Source: Aestuariimicrobium kwangyangense DSM 21549 (GTDB lineage Bacteria > Actinomycetota > Actinomycetes > Propionibacteriales > Propionibacteriaceae). Taken from it: 64,000 bases of DNA. The position numbers and the translations under genes are program-made. Under the pieces are notes generated by a model. It ran no database searches, was not told where the DNA came from, and saw nothing but the letters and a program-made list of their open reading frames with translations. This document shows, in pieces, positions 17,658 through 28,267 of this stretch; within the stretch, counting starts at the first letter, position 1; every line of letters starts with the position of its first letter. The stretch is taken from assembly GCF_000421525.1 (NCBI RefSeq), contig NZ_ATXE01000001.1, positions 496,001 to 560,000 of the forward strand. The letters are read 5' to 3'.

Positions 17658-18093
17658 TCACTGTCGGACGGGCTCGACAGCAAGTCGGGCGTGAGCTGCG
17701 CCTGGGCCCGATGCTCCTCTGGCAAGGCCTGTCGGGGAGCATGATTCGCTCTCGCTGGTGACGACGTCGACCTTGGAGTTGGCGCGCACGAATCGGTGTG
17801 CGCTGCGGTTGCGCTCATCGATGCTGGGCTGGAAGTGGTACCCGAGGGCCTCCAGAGCAGTAGCAACTGCGTTCGGGGTGCCGCGGTGAGTCTCGATGTG
17901 GAGCACGATGTCGACGTCTGCGGTCGGGCGCACCACGCCAAGGCCATGGTGCACAGCATGCAGTTGCGTCATCAGCCCGCCCACCAGAGTCCAACTACCA
18001 GCGGGGAGGGCGTCGGCGAGTTCGGCCAGGTTGGGCCACGGACCAACCCCCTGCGGCGGCGGTCACCTCGATGGTCGGTCGCTCGCCGCTCAT
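17658..18093 (-). pseudogene. Nucleotidyltransferase-fold protein (AbiEii-like), frameshifted
   Basis: Reading from ATG 18093 gives MSGERPTIEV, then after a frame change near 18050 WPNLAELADALPAGSW, VGGLMTQLHAVHHG, PTADVDIVLHIE and ALGYHFQP. GG-x(n)-D-x-D is the nucleotidyltransferase signature also seen in AbiEii-type toxins. The frame is lost again near 17750, just past VDVVTSE. At least two frameshifts are needed, so the gene is very probably dead. ATGA at 18090-18093 joined it to the upstream gene, showing that the two were once an operon. Confidence 0.65.
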
Positions 18094-18694
18094 CGGTAGG
18101 CCTCCAACAGATGGCCAAACGCGCGCCGCCCAGTCCCGCACTCGGGGATCGGTGCTGCTGGCGGCGTCCAAAGCCGCCACGGTCTTGGTCTTCACAAGGT
18201 GGCGAACGTGCTCGAAGTCAAAGGCCGTGGTGCGCACCACGGCGCTGCCACGCACTGACCGGCGTAGGCCAAGGGTGCGGACAGCGTGATCCAGAGAGGC
18301 GGAAGCCAAGTAACCGTCAACCCCGGCGTCGACGGTGTCGGTGAGGCCCAACAATGCAGGTTGGCGGCGACCACCTGTTCGCGCAGACGGGGGAGTGCGG
18401 CGCGGTGGGCCTCGAAGGTGTGCACGCGGGAGCGGTTCCTCGTCCGGGTCAACAGGTCATCGACCTGGGTGATCTCACGCCGCGTCTTGCGAAGTCGCCA
18501 GAGCTGCGTGCTCCCGAGCCAGTCTTCATCCTGTCCCGACAGCAGCGCGACCGTACCCCATGCTGTGTGCTCAGCCCAGGAGCGTGTGCGGCTCTGAGTC
18601 TGCAGGTACAGATATCGGTCAACCGAATGCCGGTCGACCAGTCCCCGGGCGATCTGGGCGAGAACGTCAGGCGGAACCCCTGTAGACCCTCGAA
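18090..18694 (-). pseudogene. Partner of the nucleotidyltransferase, 5'-truncated and frameshifted
   Basis: The reading starts without a start codon directly behind the stop of the holin-like gene (PPDVLAQIARGLVDRHSVD). A one-base deletion near 18356 is needed to join VVAANLH to LLGLTDTVDAGVDG. A second shift in the GC-rich run near 18133 restores the ending RAFGHLLEAYR. The family is not recognised; its place before an AbiEii-like gene suggests the antitoxin/regulator partner of a type IV-like module. The abrupt loss of the 5' end marks the junction between island and core genome. Confidence 0.55.
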
Positions 18695-19072
18695 TCAGCG
18701 CCGCGAGTGCCCGTCCCCCTTGAACACCAACCCAGCCAGCCAACTGGCCACGCCCACGATCACCGCACCCCACGCGGCCGACCCCCACGACCCGACGTGG
18801 AACCCGAGCCCCACCTGGCCGGCGACCCAGCCGGTGAGCTTGAGCATGGCCGCGTTGATGACGATGGCGAACAGGCCCAGGGTGAGAATCAGGAAGGGCA
18901 GCGAGATCACGGTCAGCACCGGCTTGATCAGCGCGTTCACGATACCGAACACGACCGCCACCACGGCGACTGCTATCACCTGGTGCTGGGTGTCGCCGGT
19001 GAGCCAGATGCCCCCGACCAGCCAGACAGCGGCCAGCAGGGCGACGACGTTGATGAGGAAGCGCGCGAACAT
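18695..19072 (-). CDS. Phage-holin-4-type small membrane protein
   Basis: The protein has 125 residues and four hydrophobic segments: FLINVVALLAAVWLVGGIWL, VIAVAVVAVVFGIVNALI, a segment around residues 55-80, and WGAVIVGVASWLAGLVF. The pattern, with NALIKPVL in the middle, matches the DUF360/Phage_holin_4_2 family of core-genome membrane proteins of unknown function. No lysis genes are nearby, so it is probably not a phage holin. It has a leaderless start. It is the first intact core gene beyond the degraded island edge. Confidence 0.75.
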   Translation of the reverse strand: MFARFLINVVALLAAVWLVGGIWLTGDTQHQVIAVAVVAVVFGIVNALIKPVLTVISLPFLILTLGLFAIVINAAMLKLTGWVAGQVGLGFHVGSWGSAAWGAVIVGVASWLAGLVFKGDGHSRR

Positions 19073-19078
19073 GGCTCC

Positions 19079-19084
19079 ACGGTA
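19079..19084 (-). promoter_or_regulatory. -10 box of the holin-like gene
   Basis: TACCGT lies 6 bases before ATG 19072 on the minus strand, in the leaderless layout. Confidence 0.45.
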
Positions 19085-19223
19085 GGCGCGTCACCGTGCC
19101 GACCGGCAGTCGGAGCGTCCCGGAACCTTCCCTGAGCCCTCGTCCCTGAACGCCCCGAGCCCAGTTCTGCCCAGATTCCCGAGCCACGGACCACGGCCCA
19201 TCGGGCTACGGAAGAATCGAGCC

Positions 19224-19538
19224 ATGACGATCAACGTTCTCTGCATCTTCCACGCCATCCCCGAGCACCGCGACGAACTCAAGCGCCGACTCGAGGTGAT
19301 GGCCGCCGCCACCCAGCAGGAGGAGGGCTGCCTGCTGTACGCGCTGCAGGAGGGGGTCGATGACGAGAACTTGCTCGGCTTCGTCGAGAAGTGGGAGTCG
19401 GACGAGGCGCTGGCCCGTCACCTGCAGCAGCCCCACGTCGTTGACGGTGGCGACGAGCGCCGGGCGATGATGTCGCAGCCCGGCATCGTCGTGAAGACCC
19501 GTAACTCTGACCACGCTGCTTGGCCCGTCGGGCTCTGA
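19224..19538 (+). CDS. ABM-domain protein (putative quinol monooxygenase)
   Basis: The protein has 104 residues. The pattern of an N-terminal strand ([20 protein letters not shown]), [10 protein letters not shown] and [20 protein letters not shown] is the ferredoxin-like antibiotic-biosynthesis-monooxygenase fold of YgiN/LsrG-type proteins, which act as dimers in the cytoplasm. The substrate cannot be told. It sits just before fumC on the same strand, but fumC has its own promoter. Confidence 0.75.
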   Translation: MTINVLCIFHAIPEHRDELKRRLEVMAAATQQEEGCLLYALQEGVDDENLLGFVEKWESDEALARHLQQPHVVDGGDERRAMMSQPGIVVKTRNSDHAAWPVGL

Positions 19539-19547
19539 GCCTAGGCT
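19520..19547 (+). promoter_or_regulatory. fumC promoter, leaderless
   Basis: TTGGCC-N16-TAGGCT ends 7 bases before ATG 19555. The -35 box lies inside the 3' end of the preceding gene. Confidence 0.55.
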
Positions 19548-19554
19548 GGGGGAC

Positions 19555-20961
<1,407 letters not shown>

Positions 20962-20978
20962 GACTCCCCACAGTGCGC

Positions 20979-21018
20979 ACGAGACCCGGCGCCGGCGACC
21001 AGCCGGGCCGGGTCTCGT
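20979..21018. terminator. Bidirectional hairpin between fumC and the nucleotidase
   Basis: ACGAGACCCGGC and GCCGGGTCTCGT form a perfect 12-bp stem around a 16-base loop. It stands between two convergent genes, as expected for a shared terminator. Confidence 0.65.
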
Positions 21019-21024
21019 CCGTTG

Positions 21025-22881
21025 TCAGGCGGTGACGGTGATCGGGGTGGTGCCCCAGACCAGCTTCCAGTCGACCCGGTGGAACTGGGCCGGGTCGATC
21101 ACCTGGTGGGCGGTGACCCAGTCGATGATCAGCTGCCGGATCTCGTTCTGGCGGTTGTAGACGACCTCGGCGGTGGTGACACCGGGGAAGTTGCCGCCAC
21201 CGGACTGGCGGTAGTTGTTGATGGCGATGACGAAACGCTTCTCGTCGGCCACCGGGGTGCCGTCGTAGGCGAGGTTGCGGATCCGGTCTCCGGCGTGCGC
21301 CGACAGGTCGATGTCATAGGTGAGGGCCGCGTCGAGCCCACCCATGACGTCGTAGTTGTAGTCGGGAGTCCCGTTGGGGGCCGACGAGGTGACCGCATTG
21401 GTGACCTGCGACGCGGGCAGCGGCCCGGCCGAGGACACCTGCTTGAAGTAGCTGGCCGACTTCTCGAGGTACGCCTTGACCTGCGCCCCCGTCATGGCGA
21501 TCCCGAACAGGGTGTTGTCGTAGATGTACAGCCCGGCGACGTCGCGGACGGTGACCTCCCCCGCGGGGATCACCGCGGTCCGCGAGAACGGGGCCGCGAT
21601 CGACAGCACCGGGGTCGTCTCGTCGGCGGTGCCCACCAGTCCCGCCTTGACGGCCTGGGCCTGCACGTAGTTGATGAAGTCGACGGCCGCCGAGTCCTCC
21701 CAGCAGGCGGTGGCGCCCGTCATGTCGGCGAGGCTTCGTCCGATCACCGAGTTGACGTAGGCGAGCACCGTGCGGTGGGCGGGCTCGATGACGGCAGCCA
21801 CCTCGGGGTCCTCATCGACGGTGTTCGCGTTCAGCAGGGTCGCCGACGACGAGGTCACCTGCCACTTGCCCTTGACCATGGTCAGGTTGAGGTCCATCAC
21901 GCTGACCCGCATGCCCCAGTAGAGGGGTTCGGAGAGCAGCACCTGGCGTCCGGTGGCCTGGTTGGTGACGAATCGCTGCGGCACCTCGAGGTGGGCGTGG
22001 CCCACCAGGATGGCGTCGATGCCGGGCACCTGCTCGGCGAGCACGGTCGAGGCGTTCTCGGGCCAGGGGAGCGCGTCACCCCAGGACGACGAGGTGGTGG
22101 CGCCCGAATGGCACGACACGATGACGACGTCGGCGCCGGCGCGCTTCACCTGCGGGATGAGCACCTTGGCCTGCTCGACGATGCCGTTGAACCACAGCCT
22201 GCCCTCGACATTGCTCTTGTCCCAGATCGAGACGCCGGGGGTGACCAGACCGACGAGGCCGACCGTGATCGGCTGCTGCCCCTTCAGCTTGATCGTCTTG
22301 AGCGTGTGGGTCGGGTAGGCCGGACGATCGGTGTTCCGCCCGTCGACCACCTGCAGGGCGTTGCCGCACAGGAGCGGGTGGTCGAGCTGGTCGGCGAAGG
22401 CCGCGAGCGTGTCGAGCCCGTAGTTGAACTCGTGGTTTCCCATGGCCGCGGCGTCGTAGCCGATGGCGTTCATGGCCAGGGCCATGGGGTGCTTGGACCC
22501 CTGGGTGATGGGGTCGATCTTGGCGTAGTAGTACGCCAGTGGGGTGCCCTGGATGGTGTCGCCGGCGTCGAGGGTGATGCAGGTGTCGGCTCCACGTTCA
22601 GCGCGCAGGTGCTTGATCAGGGTGGCGCACTTCGCGACTCCGATCTGGTTGCCCTTGCCGTCGGAGTAGGCGGCGTTCGAGAAGTAGTTCCAGTTGTGCA
22701 CGTTGCCGTGCAGATCGGTGGTGCCGAGCACCGTGAGCCGCACGGTCTTGCCGGCCGCTGCTTCGGCTGTGGGATCGGTCGGACGCGCCTGGGCCTCGGG
22801 TGACAGGGGGCCGGCGAACAGTCCGGCACCGCCGACGACGGCTCCGGTCAGCAACTGGCGACGCTTCAGGGTGGGGTTCAT
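21025..22881 (-). CDS. Tat-exported CpdB/YfkN-like metallophosphatase/nucleotidase
   Basis: The protein has 618 residues from ATG 22881, preceded by GGAG. The N-terminus KRRQLLTGAVVGGAGLFAG is a twin-arginine signal. Metallophosphatase motifs are TTDLHGNVHN, DAGDTIQGTPLAYYY, GNHEFNYG, SCHSG and GHAHLEVP. The C-terminal half matches the 5'-nucleotidase substrate domain. The spacing GTPLAYYY...AMNAIGYD...GNHEFNYGLDTL is closer to CpdB (2',3'-cyclic phosphodiesterase/3'-nucleotidase) than to UshA. It probably salvages phosphate and nucleosides outside the membrane. A second, Sec-exported relative lies at 29.4-32.2 kb. Confidence 0.88.
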   Translation of the reverse strand: MNPTLKRRQLLTGAVVGGAGLFAGPLSPEAQARPTDPTAEAAAGKTVRLTVLGTTDLHGNVHNWNYFSNAAYSDGKGNQIGVAKCATLIKHLRAERGADTCITLDAGDTIQGTPLAYYYAKIDPITQGSKHPMALAMNAIGYDAAAMGNHEFNYGLDTLAAFADQLDHPLLCGNALQVVDGRNTDRPAYPTHTLKTIKLKGQQPITVGLVGLVTPGVSIWDKSNVEGRLWFNGIVEQAKVLIPQVKRAGADVVIVSCHSGATTSSSWGDALPWPENASTVLAEQVPGIDAILVGHAHLEVPQRFVTNQATGRQVLLSEPLYWGMRVSVMDLNLTMVKGKWQVTSSSATLLNANTVDEDPEVAAVIEPAHRTVLAYVNSVIGRSLADMTGATACWEDSAAVDFINYVQAQAVKAGLVGTADETTPVLSIAAPFSRTAVIPAGEVTVRDVAGLYIYDNTLFGIAMTGAQVKAYLEKSASYFKQVSSAGPLPASQVTNAVTSSAPNGTPDYNYDVMGGLDAALTYDIDLSAHAGDRIRNLAYDGTPVADEKRFVIAINNYRQSGGGNFPGVTTAEVVYNRQNEIRQLIIDWVTAHQVIDPAQFHRVDWKLVWGTTPITVTA

Positions 22882-23111
22882 GGGTTCTCCAGGATTCCTC
22901 GGGTACGGGTCAACCGCGCTGACGCTAACGCCACCGGGGTGGTGCGCGGGGCCATCGGGGGAACAGTTCATCCACATGTCACGGGGTCGTCGTCCGGGGG
23001 AGCGGTGCGGCCAGGTCGGTTCGGGGGCATGGGAGGTCTCGTGCGGCTCAGGCTGCGGACGATGGGGTGTTCGAGATGCGGAGCCGCCGGGGCGTGCAGG
23101 ACCCGACCCCG

Positions 23112-23117
23112 TAGCGT
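23112..23117 (+). promoter_or_regulatory. -10 box of argF
   Basis: TAGCGT ends 6 bases before ATG 23124, in the leaderless layout. No ARG-box-like operator was recognised around it. Confidence 0.45.
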
Positions 23118-23123
23118 GAGCCC

Positions 23124-24119
23124 ATGACGAACCTGACCGGACGGCACTTCCTCAAGGAGCTGGATTTCACCCCCACCGAGTGGCGCTCGCTGGTGGAGCT
23201 CAGCCGGGAACTGAAGCTGGCCAAGCGCGAGCGCCGCGAGCAGCGGCGTCTCGAGGGTCTGAACTTCGCCATGATCTTCGAGAAGACCTCCACCCGTACC
23301 CGCTGCGCGTTCGAGGTGGCTGCCCATGACCAGGGCGCCCACGTCACCTACCTCGACCCCGCCGGATCCCAGATCGGGCACAAGGAGTCGGTCGCCGACA
23401 CCGCCCGCGTCCTCGGGCGGATGTTCGACGGCATCGAGTACCGCGGCAATGGCCAGCACACGGTCGAGGAGCTGGCCCGTCACGCCGGCGTCCCCGTCTG
23501 GAACGGGCTCACGGACGAGTGGCACCCCACCCAGATGCTGGCCGACCAGTTGACCATGCTCGAACACTCCGACAAGCCACTCGAGCAGATCAGCTATGCC
23601 TACGTCGGCGACGCCCGCAACAACGTCGGCAACTCACTGCTCGTCTCCGGGGCCATGATGGGCATGGACGTGCGGATGGTCGCCCCGGCCGCACTCCAGA
23701 ACTCGTCCGAGGTGATCGCTCGGGCCCAGCGACTGGCTGCCGACAACGGTGGACGAGTGACCGTCACCGATTCGGTCGAGGAGGGCGTGAAGGGCGTCGA
23801 CTTCGTCTACACCGACGTGTGGGTGTCGATGGGCGAGCCGAAGGAGAAGTGGGCCGAGCGCATCGAGTTGCTGCTGCCCTACCAGGTGAACGCCTCGCTG
23901 ATGGCTGCCACCGGCAATCCCTCGGCCAAGTTCATGCACTGCCTGCCCGCCTACCACGACCGCCTGACCACGATCGGCGAGCAGATCCACGCCCAGTACG
24001 GGCTGGACGGGGTCGAGGTCTCGAACGAGGTCTTCGAGTCCGAGGCCACGGTCGCCTTCGACCAGGCCGAGAACCGGATGCACACGGCCAAGGCCGTCAT
24101 GGTGGCCACCCTGACCTGA
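23124..24119 (+). CDS. argF: Ornithine carbamoyltransferase
   Basis: The protein has 331 residues. It makes citrulline from ornithine and carbamoyl phosphate. The carbamoyl-phosphate loop STRTR (56-60), HPTQ (in [11 protein letters not shown]) and HCLPAYHD (about 272) are diagnostic. It stands alone rather than in an arg biosynthesis operon or next to arcA/arcC, so a catabolic (arcB) role cannot be excluded. The sequence is complete and codon use is like its neighbours. Confidence 0.95.
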   Translation: MTNLTGRHFLKELDFTPTEWRSLVELSRELKLAKRERREQRRLEGLNFAMIFEKTSTRTRCAFEVAAHDQGAHVTYLDPAGSQIGHKESVADTARVLGRMFDGIEYRGNGQHTVEELARHAGVPVWNGLTDEWHPTQMLADQLTMLEHSDKPLEQISYAYVGDARNNVGNSLLVSGAMMGMDVRMVAPAALQNSSEVIARAQRLAADNGGRVTVTDSVEEGVKGVDFVYTDVWVSMGEPKEKWAERIELLLPYQVNASLMAATGNPSAKFMHCLPAYHDRLTTIGEQIHAQYGLDGVEVSNEVFESEATVAFDQAENRMHTAKAVMVATLT

Positions 24120-24234
24120 GGGCGCACCCGCCTCACCCCAGCCGCCGCGAGCCCCAGGCACCACGCCGCGCAAGCCCCCGAATTACGCGGTGAGCGATCG
24201 TCCGACCACAAAGATGGTTAGTCGGGCTAATCAA

Positions 24235-24264
24235 TGGACAAGCCCCCACGGGCGTGCCTAGGCT
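24235..24264 (+). promoter_or_regulatory. Possible promoter of the ABC exporter operon
   Basis: TGGACA-N18-TAGGCT lies 98 bases before GTG 24363. It would make the in-frame ATG at 24234 untranscribed and so argues for a downstream start. Confidence 0.3.
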
Positions 24265-24362
24265 GGATGAAGCGCCTGCGTCCTGCCTTGGGTTTACCAC
24301 GTTGCAAGGATGTCGCCCGCGTCTCCTTCCTGCCCCACGCACACACGAACGTTGCCACCGCT

Positions 24363-26327
24363 GTGAGTTCATACGCACCGTCCACACCCCGCTCCGACAC
24401 CCCCACCAGCGCGCCCGGCGCATCAGTCGACCACCAGGCCGACGAGGCCCTGGCCAGCGTTGCCCCGCACATTCGCCGTCACTACGCGGACGCCCTCACG
24501 CGTCCCGCCTTCCTCGCACCGCCGACCGCCAAGCCGTGGCCCAAGCAGGTCTCGGGCCTCGCCGCCCTGTGGCGCATGCGCAGCTACATCGGCCCCTACT
24601 CCTTCCGCTTCTGGGCGATGATCGCCCTCGCCGTCGCGACCGTGCTGCTGTCGGTCGTCACCCCGCTGATCACTCGCCGCATGATCGACGGTCCGATCGC
24701 CACCGGTGACCGCACCGGTCTGTGGGTGCTCGGGTCGATCGCGCTGTTCGTCGGTGTGATCGAGGCGCTCATGCAGTTGGGACGACGCTGGGTCACCGGC
24801 GCCACCACCCTGTCGATGGAGACCGGCGTACGCCTCGACTTCTACGCCAAGCTGCAGCGTCTTCCTATGAGCTTCCACTCGCGCTGGCAGTCGGGGCAGT
24901 TGCTCAGCCGCATGATGAGCGACCTGTCGACGGTTCGCCGGTTCATGAGCTTCGGGTTCACGTTCCTGATCGTCAACATCGTGCAGATCGCCGTGGTCAC
25001 CGCACTGCTGCTGCGCATGTACTGGCCGATGGGCACCGTGGTGCTGATCTCGGTGATCCCGATCGTCTGGCTGTGCCTGGTCAACGAGCGGGTCTACACG
25101 AAGCTGTCCCGCCGCATCCAGGACCAGACCGGTGACGTCGCCAGTTCGGTCGAGGAATCGATCCAGGGACTGCGCGTCATCAAGGCCTTCGGCCGTACAG
25201 CGCACGTCTACCGCCGCTTCGACGAGCGCGCCCGCGCCCTGCTCGAGACCAACCTGCGGCGGGTCGAGAACACCTCGCGCTTCTGGACCTTCCTCGAGGT
25301 GGTCCCCACCATCACCCTGATCATCGTGCTCGGCATCGGCGCGATGGCCGCCGCCGGTGGCCACCTCACCCTGGGCACCCTGGTCGCGTTCATCACGCTG
25401 ATGCTGTCGCTGATCTGGCCGATCGCAGCCCTCGGCTTCCTGCTGTCGATGACCCAGGACGCCATGACCGCTGCCGACCGCATCTGTGAGGTCTTCGACG
25501 CCCCCGAGACCATCTCGGACGGCCCGGACGAGGTGACCGAGCCCCGCGGTGCACTCGTCTTCGAACATGTCGACTACCGCTTCCCCGACTCCGACGAGGA
25601 CGTGTTGCACGATCTCAACCTGACCATCCACCCCGGCGAGACCATCGCCGTGGTCGGCGGCACCGGATCGGGCAAGTCGACCCTGACGGCGCTCGTCCCA
25701 CGACTGGCCGACGTCACCGGCGGTCGGATCACCCTCGACGGCCACGACCTTCGTGACCTCAAGGTGGCGAACCTGCGCCGCCTGGTCGCGACCGCCTTCG
25801 AGGACCCCACCCTGTTCTCGATGTCGGTGAGGGAGAACCTCACCCTCGGACGCCCCGAGGCCACCGACGACGAGATCGCCGAGGCCATCGAGGTGGCCCA
25901 GGCCGGCTTCGTCCACGACCTGCCCTGGGGGCTCGACACCCGCATCGGCGAGCAGGGCATGAGCCTGTCCGGCGGCCAACGACAGCGGCTGGCCCTGGCC
26001 CGGGCGGTGCTCGTGCGACCCACGGTGCTGGTGCTCGACGACACCCTCTCGGCTCTCGACATCCACACCGAGGCGCTGGTCGAGGAGGCGCTGAAGCGGG
26101 TGCTGGTCGGTGTCACCGGAATCGTGGTGGCCCATCGGGCCTCGACGGTGCTGCTGGCCGATCGGGTGGCGCTCCTGCAGGACGGGACCATCACCCACGT
26201 CGGCACCCACTCCGAACTGCTGGCCACCACCCCTGAGTACCGGGAACTGCTGTCGGCGGAGTTCGACACCGAGACCCGCCTCGACGAATACGAACGTGCC
26301 CACCCCCAGCCCGAGGTCGTCCGATGA
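24363..26327 (+). CDS. ABC exporter half-transporter, degenerate-site subunit
   Basis: The protein has about 654 residues from GTG 24363; ATGs at 24234 and 24267 are in frame and cannot be excluded, and no Shine-Dalgarno decides. A six-helix exporter domain is followed by an NBD with Walker A GGTGSGKST (about 431), Q-loop FEDPTLFS, signature LSGGQRQRLALARA (about 535) and Walker B VLVLDDTLSALD (about 555). The residue after the Walker B Asp is Asp instead of the catalytic Glu. It overlaps the next gene by ATGA, and the two should form a heterodimer of the TM287/288 or BmrCD type in the cytoplasmic membrane. The substrate is unknown; drugs or lipids are usual. Confidence 0.9.
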   Translation: MSSYAPSTPRSDTPTSAPGASVDHQADEALASVAPHIRRHYADALTRPAFLAPPTAKPWPKQVSGLAALWRMRSYIGPYSFRFWAMIALAVATVLLSVVTPLITRRMIDGPIATGDRTGLWVLGSIALFVGVIEALMQLGRRWVTGATTLSMETGVRLDFYAKLQRLPMSFHSRWQSGQLLSRMMSDLSTVRRFMSFGFTFLIVNIVQIAVVTALLLRMYWPMGTVVLISVIPIVWLCLVNERVYTKLSRRIQDQTGDVASSVEESIQGLRVIKAFGRTAHVYRRFDERARALLETNLRRVENTSRFWTFLEVVPTITLIIVLGIGAMAAAGGHLTLGTLVAFITLMLSLIWPIAALGFLLSMTQDAMTAADRICEVFDAPETISDGPDEVTEPRGALVFEHVDYRFPDSDEDVLHDLNLTIHPGETIAVVGGTGSGKSTLTALVPRLADVTGGRITLDGHDLRDLKVANLRRLVATAFEDPTLFSMSVRENLTLGRPEATDDEIAEAIEVAQAGFVHDLPWGLDTRIGEQGMSLSGGQRQRLALARAVLVRPTVLVLDDTLSALDIHTEALVEEALKRVLVGVTGIVVAHRASTVLLADRVALLQDGTITHVGTHSELLATTPEYRELLSAEFDTETRLDEYERAHPQPEVVR

Positions 26328-28267
26328 CTGACACCCAACAACAACGCAAGCAGCGAGACCGTCGTGGCCGGACCGACGGGCGCGACCGCACCGACGGGCG
26401 CGACCGGGCCCTCGACCTCAACCAGGAACTCGACCACGACACCGACTTCGACTGGCGCGGGGTGATGGACGAGGCGTCCGACGACCCCCGCGACACCCCT
26501 GGGCGTCGGTCCCTCAAGATCCAGGAGTCGGCCAGGGCCCTGCTGTGGGACCTGATGCGTCCCTATGTGAAGTTCCTGCCGCTGCTGGTGGTGGCGGTGC
26601 TGGTCGAGAACGTGGCCCGTCTGTCGTCGCCGTGGCTGGTCAGCCGCGGTATCGACCGCGGAGTGCCGCCGCTGATGCACGAGGGATCGGCCACCGTGCT
26701 GATCGAGGTGCTGGTCGCCATGGGCGTGGCCGTACTGTTGCAGGCCGCCAGCCGCATCATCTTCCTGCGGCTGTCGGGCCGCTTCGGCCAGAACATGCTG
26801 CTCGAGCTGCGCCGCCGCGTCTTCCGGCACTTCCAGAAGCTCGACGTCGGCTTCCACGACAAGTACACCTCGGGTCGAGCGGTGAGCCGCATGACCTCAG
26901 ACATGGATGCCATCGCCGAACTGCTGGCCGGCGGCTTCGACGGTCTGGTCACGGCGGTGCTGACCATGATCGGCGTCTCGATCATGCTGCTGGTGCTCGA
27001 CTGGAAGCTGGGCCTGATCTGCCTGACCAGCCTGGTGTTCGTCTCGGTGCTGGTGCGCTGGTTCTCGGTCGCCAGCCGGCGCACCTACCGGTTCGTCCGC
27101 GAGGCGTCGGCGATGACCATCGTGCAGTTCGTCGAGTCGATGACCGGCATCAAGGCCGTGCAGGCCTACCGCCGCGAGCCCCGCAACCAGCAACTGTTCA
27201 CCCAGCTCAGCGACCGCTACCGCAAGGTCAACACCGACGCCTTCCGCAATGTCGCCATCTTCATGCCGGGCATCCGGCTGATCGGCAACGTGGCCGTCGG
27301 GGTGGTGCTGCTGGTGGGTGGCTACTTCGTCATGCACGGCGAGATGACCGTCGGTGTGCTGGCGGCCTTCCTGCTGTACCTGCGCCAGTTCTTCGAACCC
27401 ATGCAGGAGATCAGCCAGTTCTACAACACCTTCCAGTCGGCGAACTCGGCGCTGGAGAAGTTGTCGGGGGTGCTCGACGAGCAGCCCCGGGTGCGCGAAC
27501 CCCAGCGTCCCACCGCCCTGGCGGCGGCACGGGGTGAGCTCGACCTCGACCACGTGGCCTTCCACTACGTCGAGGGAGTGCCGGTCATCCCCGACCTCGA
27601 CCTGCACGTTCCCGCAGGCCAGACGATCGCCCTGGTCGGCACCACCGGCGCCGGCAAGACGACCATCGCGAAGCTGGTCAGCCGGTTCTACGACCCGACC
27701 GGCGGTCGGGTGCGCCTCGACGGTGTCGACCTGCGTGAGCTGGGAGACCGTGACCTGCGCAGGGCGGTGACGATGGTCACCCAGGAGAACTTCATGTTCG
27801 ACGGCACCATCGCCGACAACATCGGGTTCGGACGGCCCGAGGCCACCCGCGAGCAGGTGGTCGAGGCCGCCAAGGCGGTGGGTGCGCACGGATTCATCAC
27901 GGCCATGCCGAAGGGCTATGACACCGATGTCGAGAAGCGAGGCGGACGACTGTCGGCCGGCCAGCGCCAACTGGTGGCGTTCGCACGGGCCTTCCTGGCC
28001 GATCCCGCGGTGCTGATCCTCGACGAGGCGACCAGTTCGCTCGACATCCCCTCGGAGCGGCTGGTGCAGCAGGCACTGCAGACGATCCTCGCCGACCGCA
28101 CCGCGATCATCATCGCCCACCGCCTGTCGACGGTGGAGATCGCCGACCGGGTGCTCGTCCTCGAACACGGACGGGTGCTGGAGGACGGCTCACCCGAGCA
28201 ACTGACCGACACCTCGGGCGGTCGCTACGCGGCCCTGCATCATGCCTGGGTGGAGTCGCTGGCCTGA
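26324..28267 (+). CDS. ABC exporter half-transporter, catalytic-site subunit
   Basis: The protein has 647 residues. A charged N-terminal stretch of about 60 residues precedes a six-helix exporter domain and an NBD with Walker A GTTGAGKTTI (about 439), Q-loop VTQENFMF, signature LSAGQRQLVAFARA (about 544, not LSGGQ) and a canonical Walker B VLILDEATSSLD (about 563). It complements its partner exactly: its Glu pairs with the partner's LSGGQ in the competent site, while its LSAGQ pairs with the partner's Asp in the degenerate site. It ends in a convergent overlap with the MauE-like gene. Confidence 0.92.
   Translation: MTDTQQQRKQRDRRGRTDGRDRTDGRDRALDLNQELDHDTDFDWRGVMDEASDDPRDTPGRRSLKIQESARALLWDLMRPYVKFLPLLVVAVLVENVARLSSPWLVSRGIDRGVPPLMHEGSATVLIEVLVAMGVAVLLQAASRIIFLRLSGRFGQNMLLELRRRVFRHFQKLDVGFHDKYTSGRAVSRMTSDMDAIAELLAGGFDGLVTAVLTMIGVSIMLLVLDWKLGLICLTSLVFVSVLVRWFSVASRRTYRFVREASAMTIVQFVESMTGIKAVQAYRREPRNQQLFTQLSDRYRKVNTDAFRNVAIFMPGIRLIGNVAVGVVLLVGGYFVMHGEMTVGVLAAFLLYLRQFFEPMQEISQFYNTFQSANSALEKLSGVLDEQPRVREPQRPTALAAARGELDLDHVAFHYVEGVPVIPDLDLHVPAGQTIALVGTTGAGKTTIAKLVSRFYDPTGGRVRLDGVDLRELGDRDLRRAVTMVTQENFMFDGTIADNIGFGRPEATREQVVEAAKAVGAHGFITAMPKGYDTDVEKRGGRLSAGQRQLVAFARAFLADPAVLILDEATSSLDIPSERLVQQALQTILADRTAIIIAHRLSTVEIADRVLVLEHGRVLEDGSPEQLTDTSGGRYAALHHAWVESLA

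Noticed and set aside
18695-19072. Prophage lysis cassette suggested by the holin-like gene
   Set aside because: No endolysin, integrase or structural phage gene is present nearby; the DUF360 type is a common core-genome protein.
21022-22803. Long open frame of about 590 codons opposite the CpdB-like nucleotidase
   Set aside because: High-GC shadow frame: Gly/Val/Asp-rich, no recognisable domain, and the opposite strand holds an undoubted gene.
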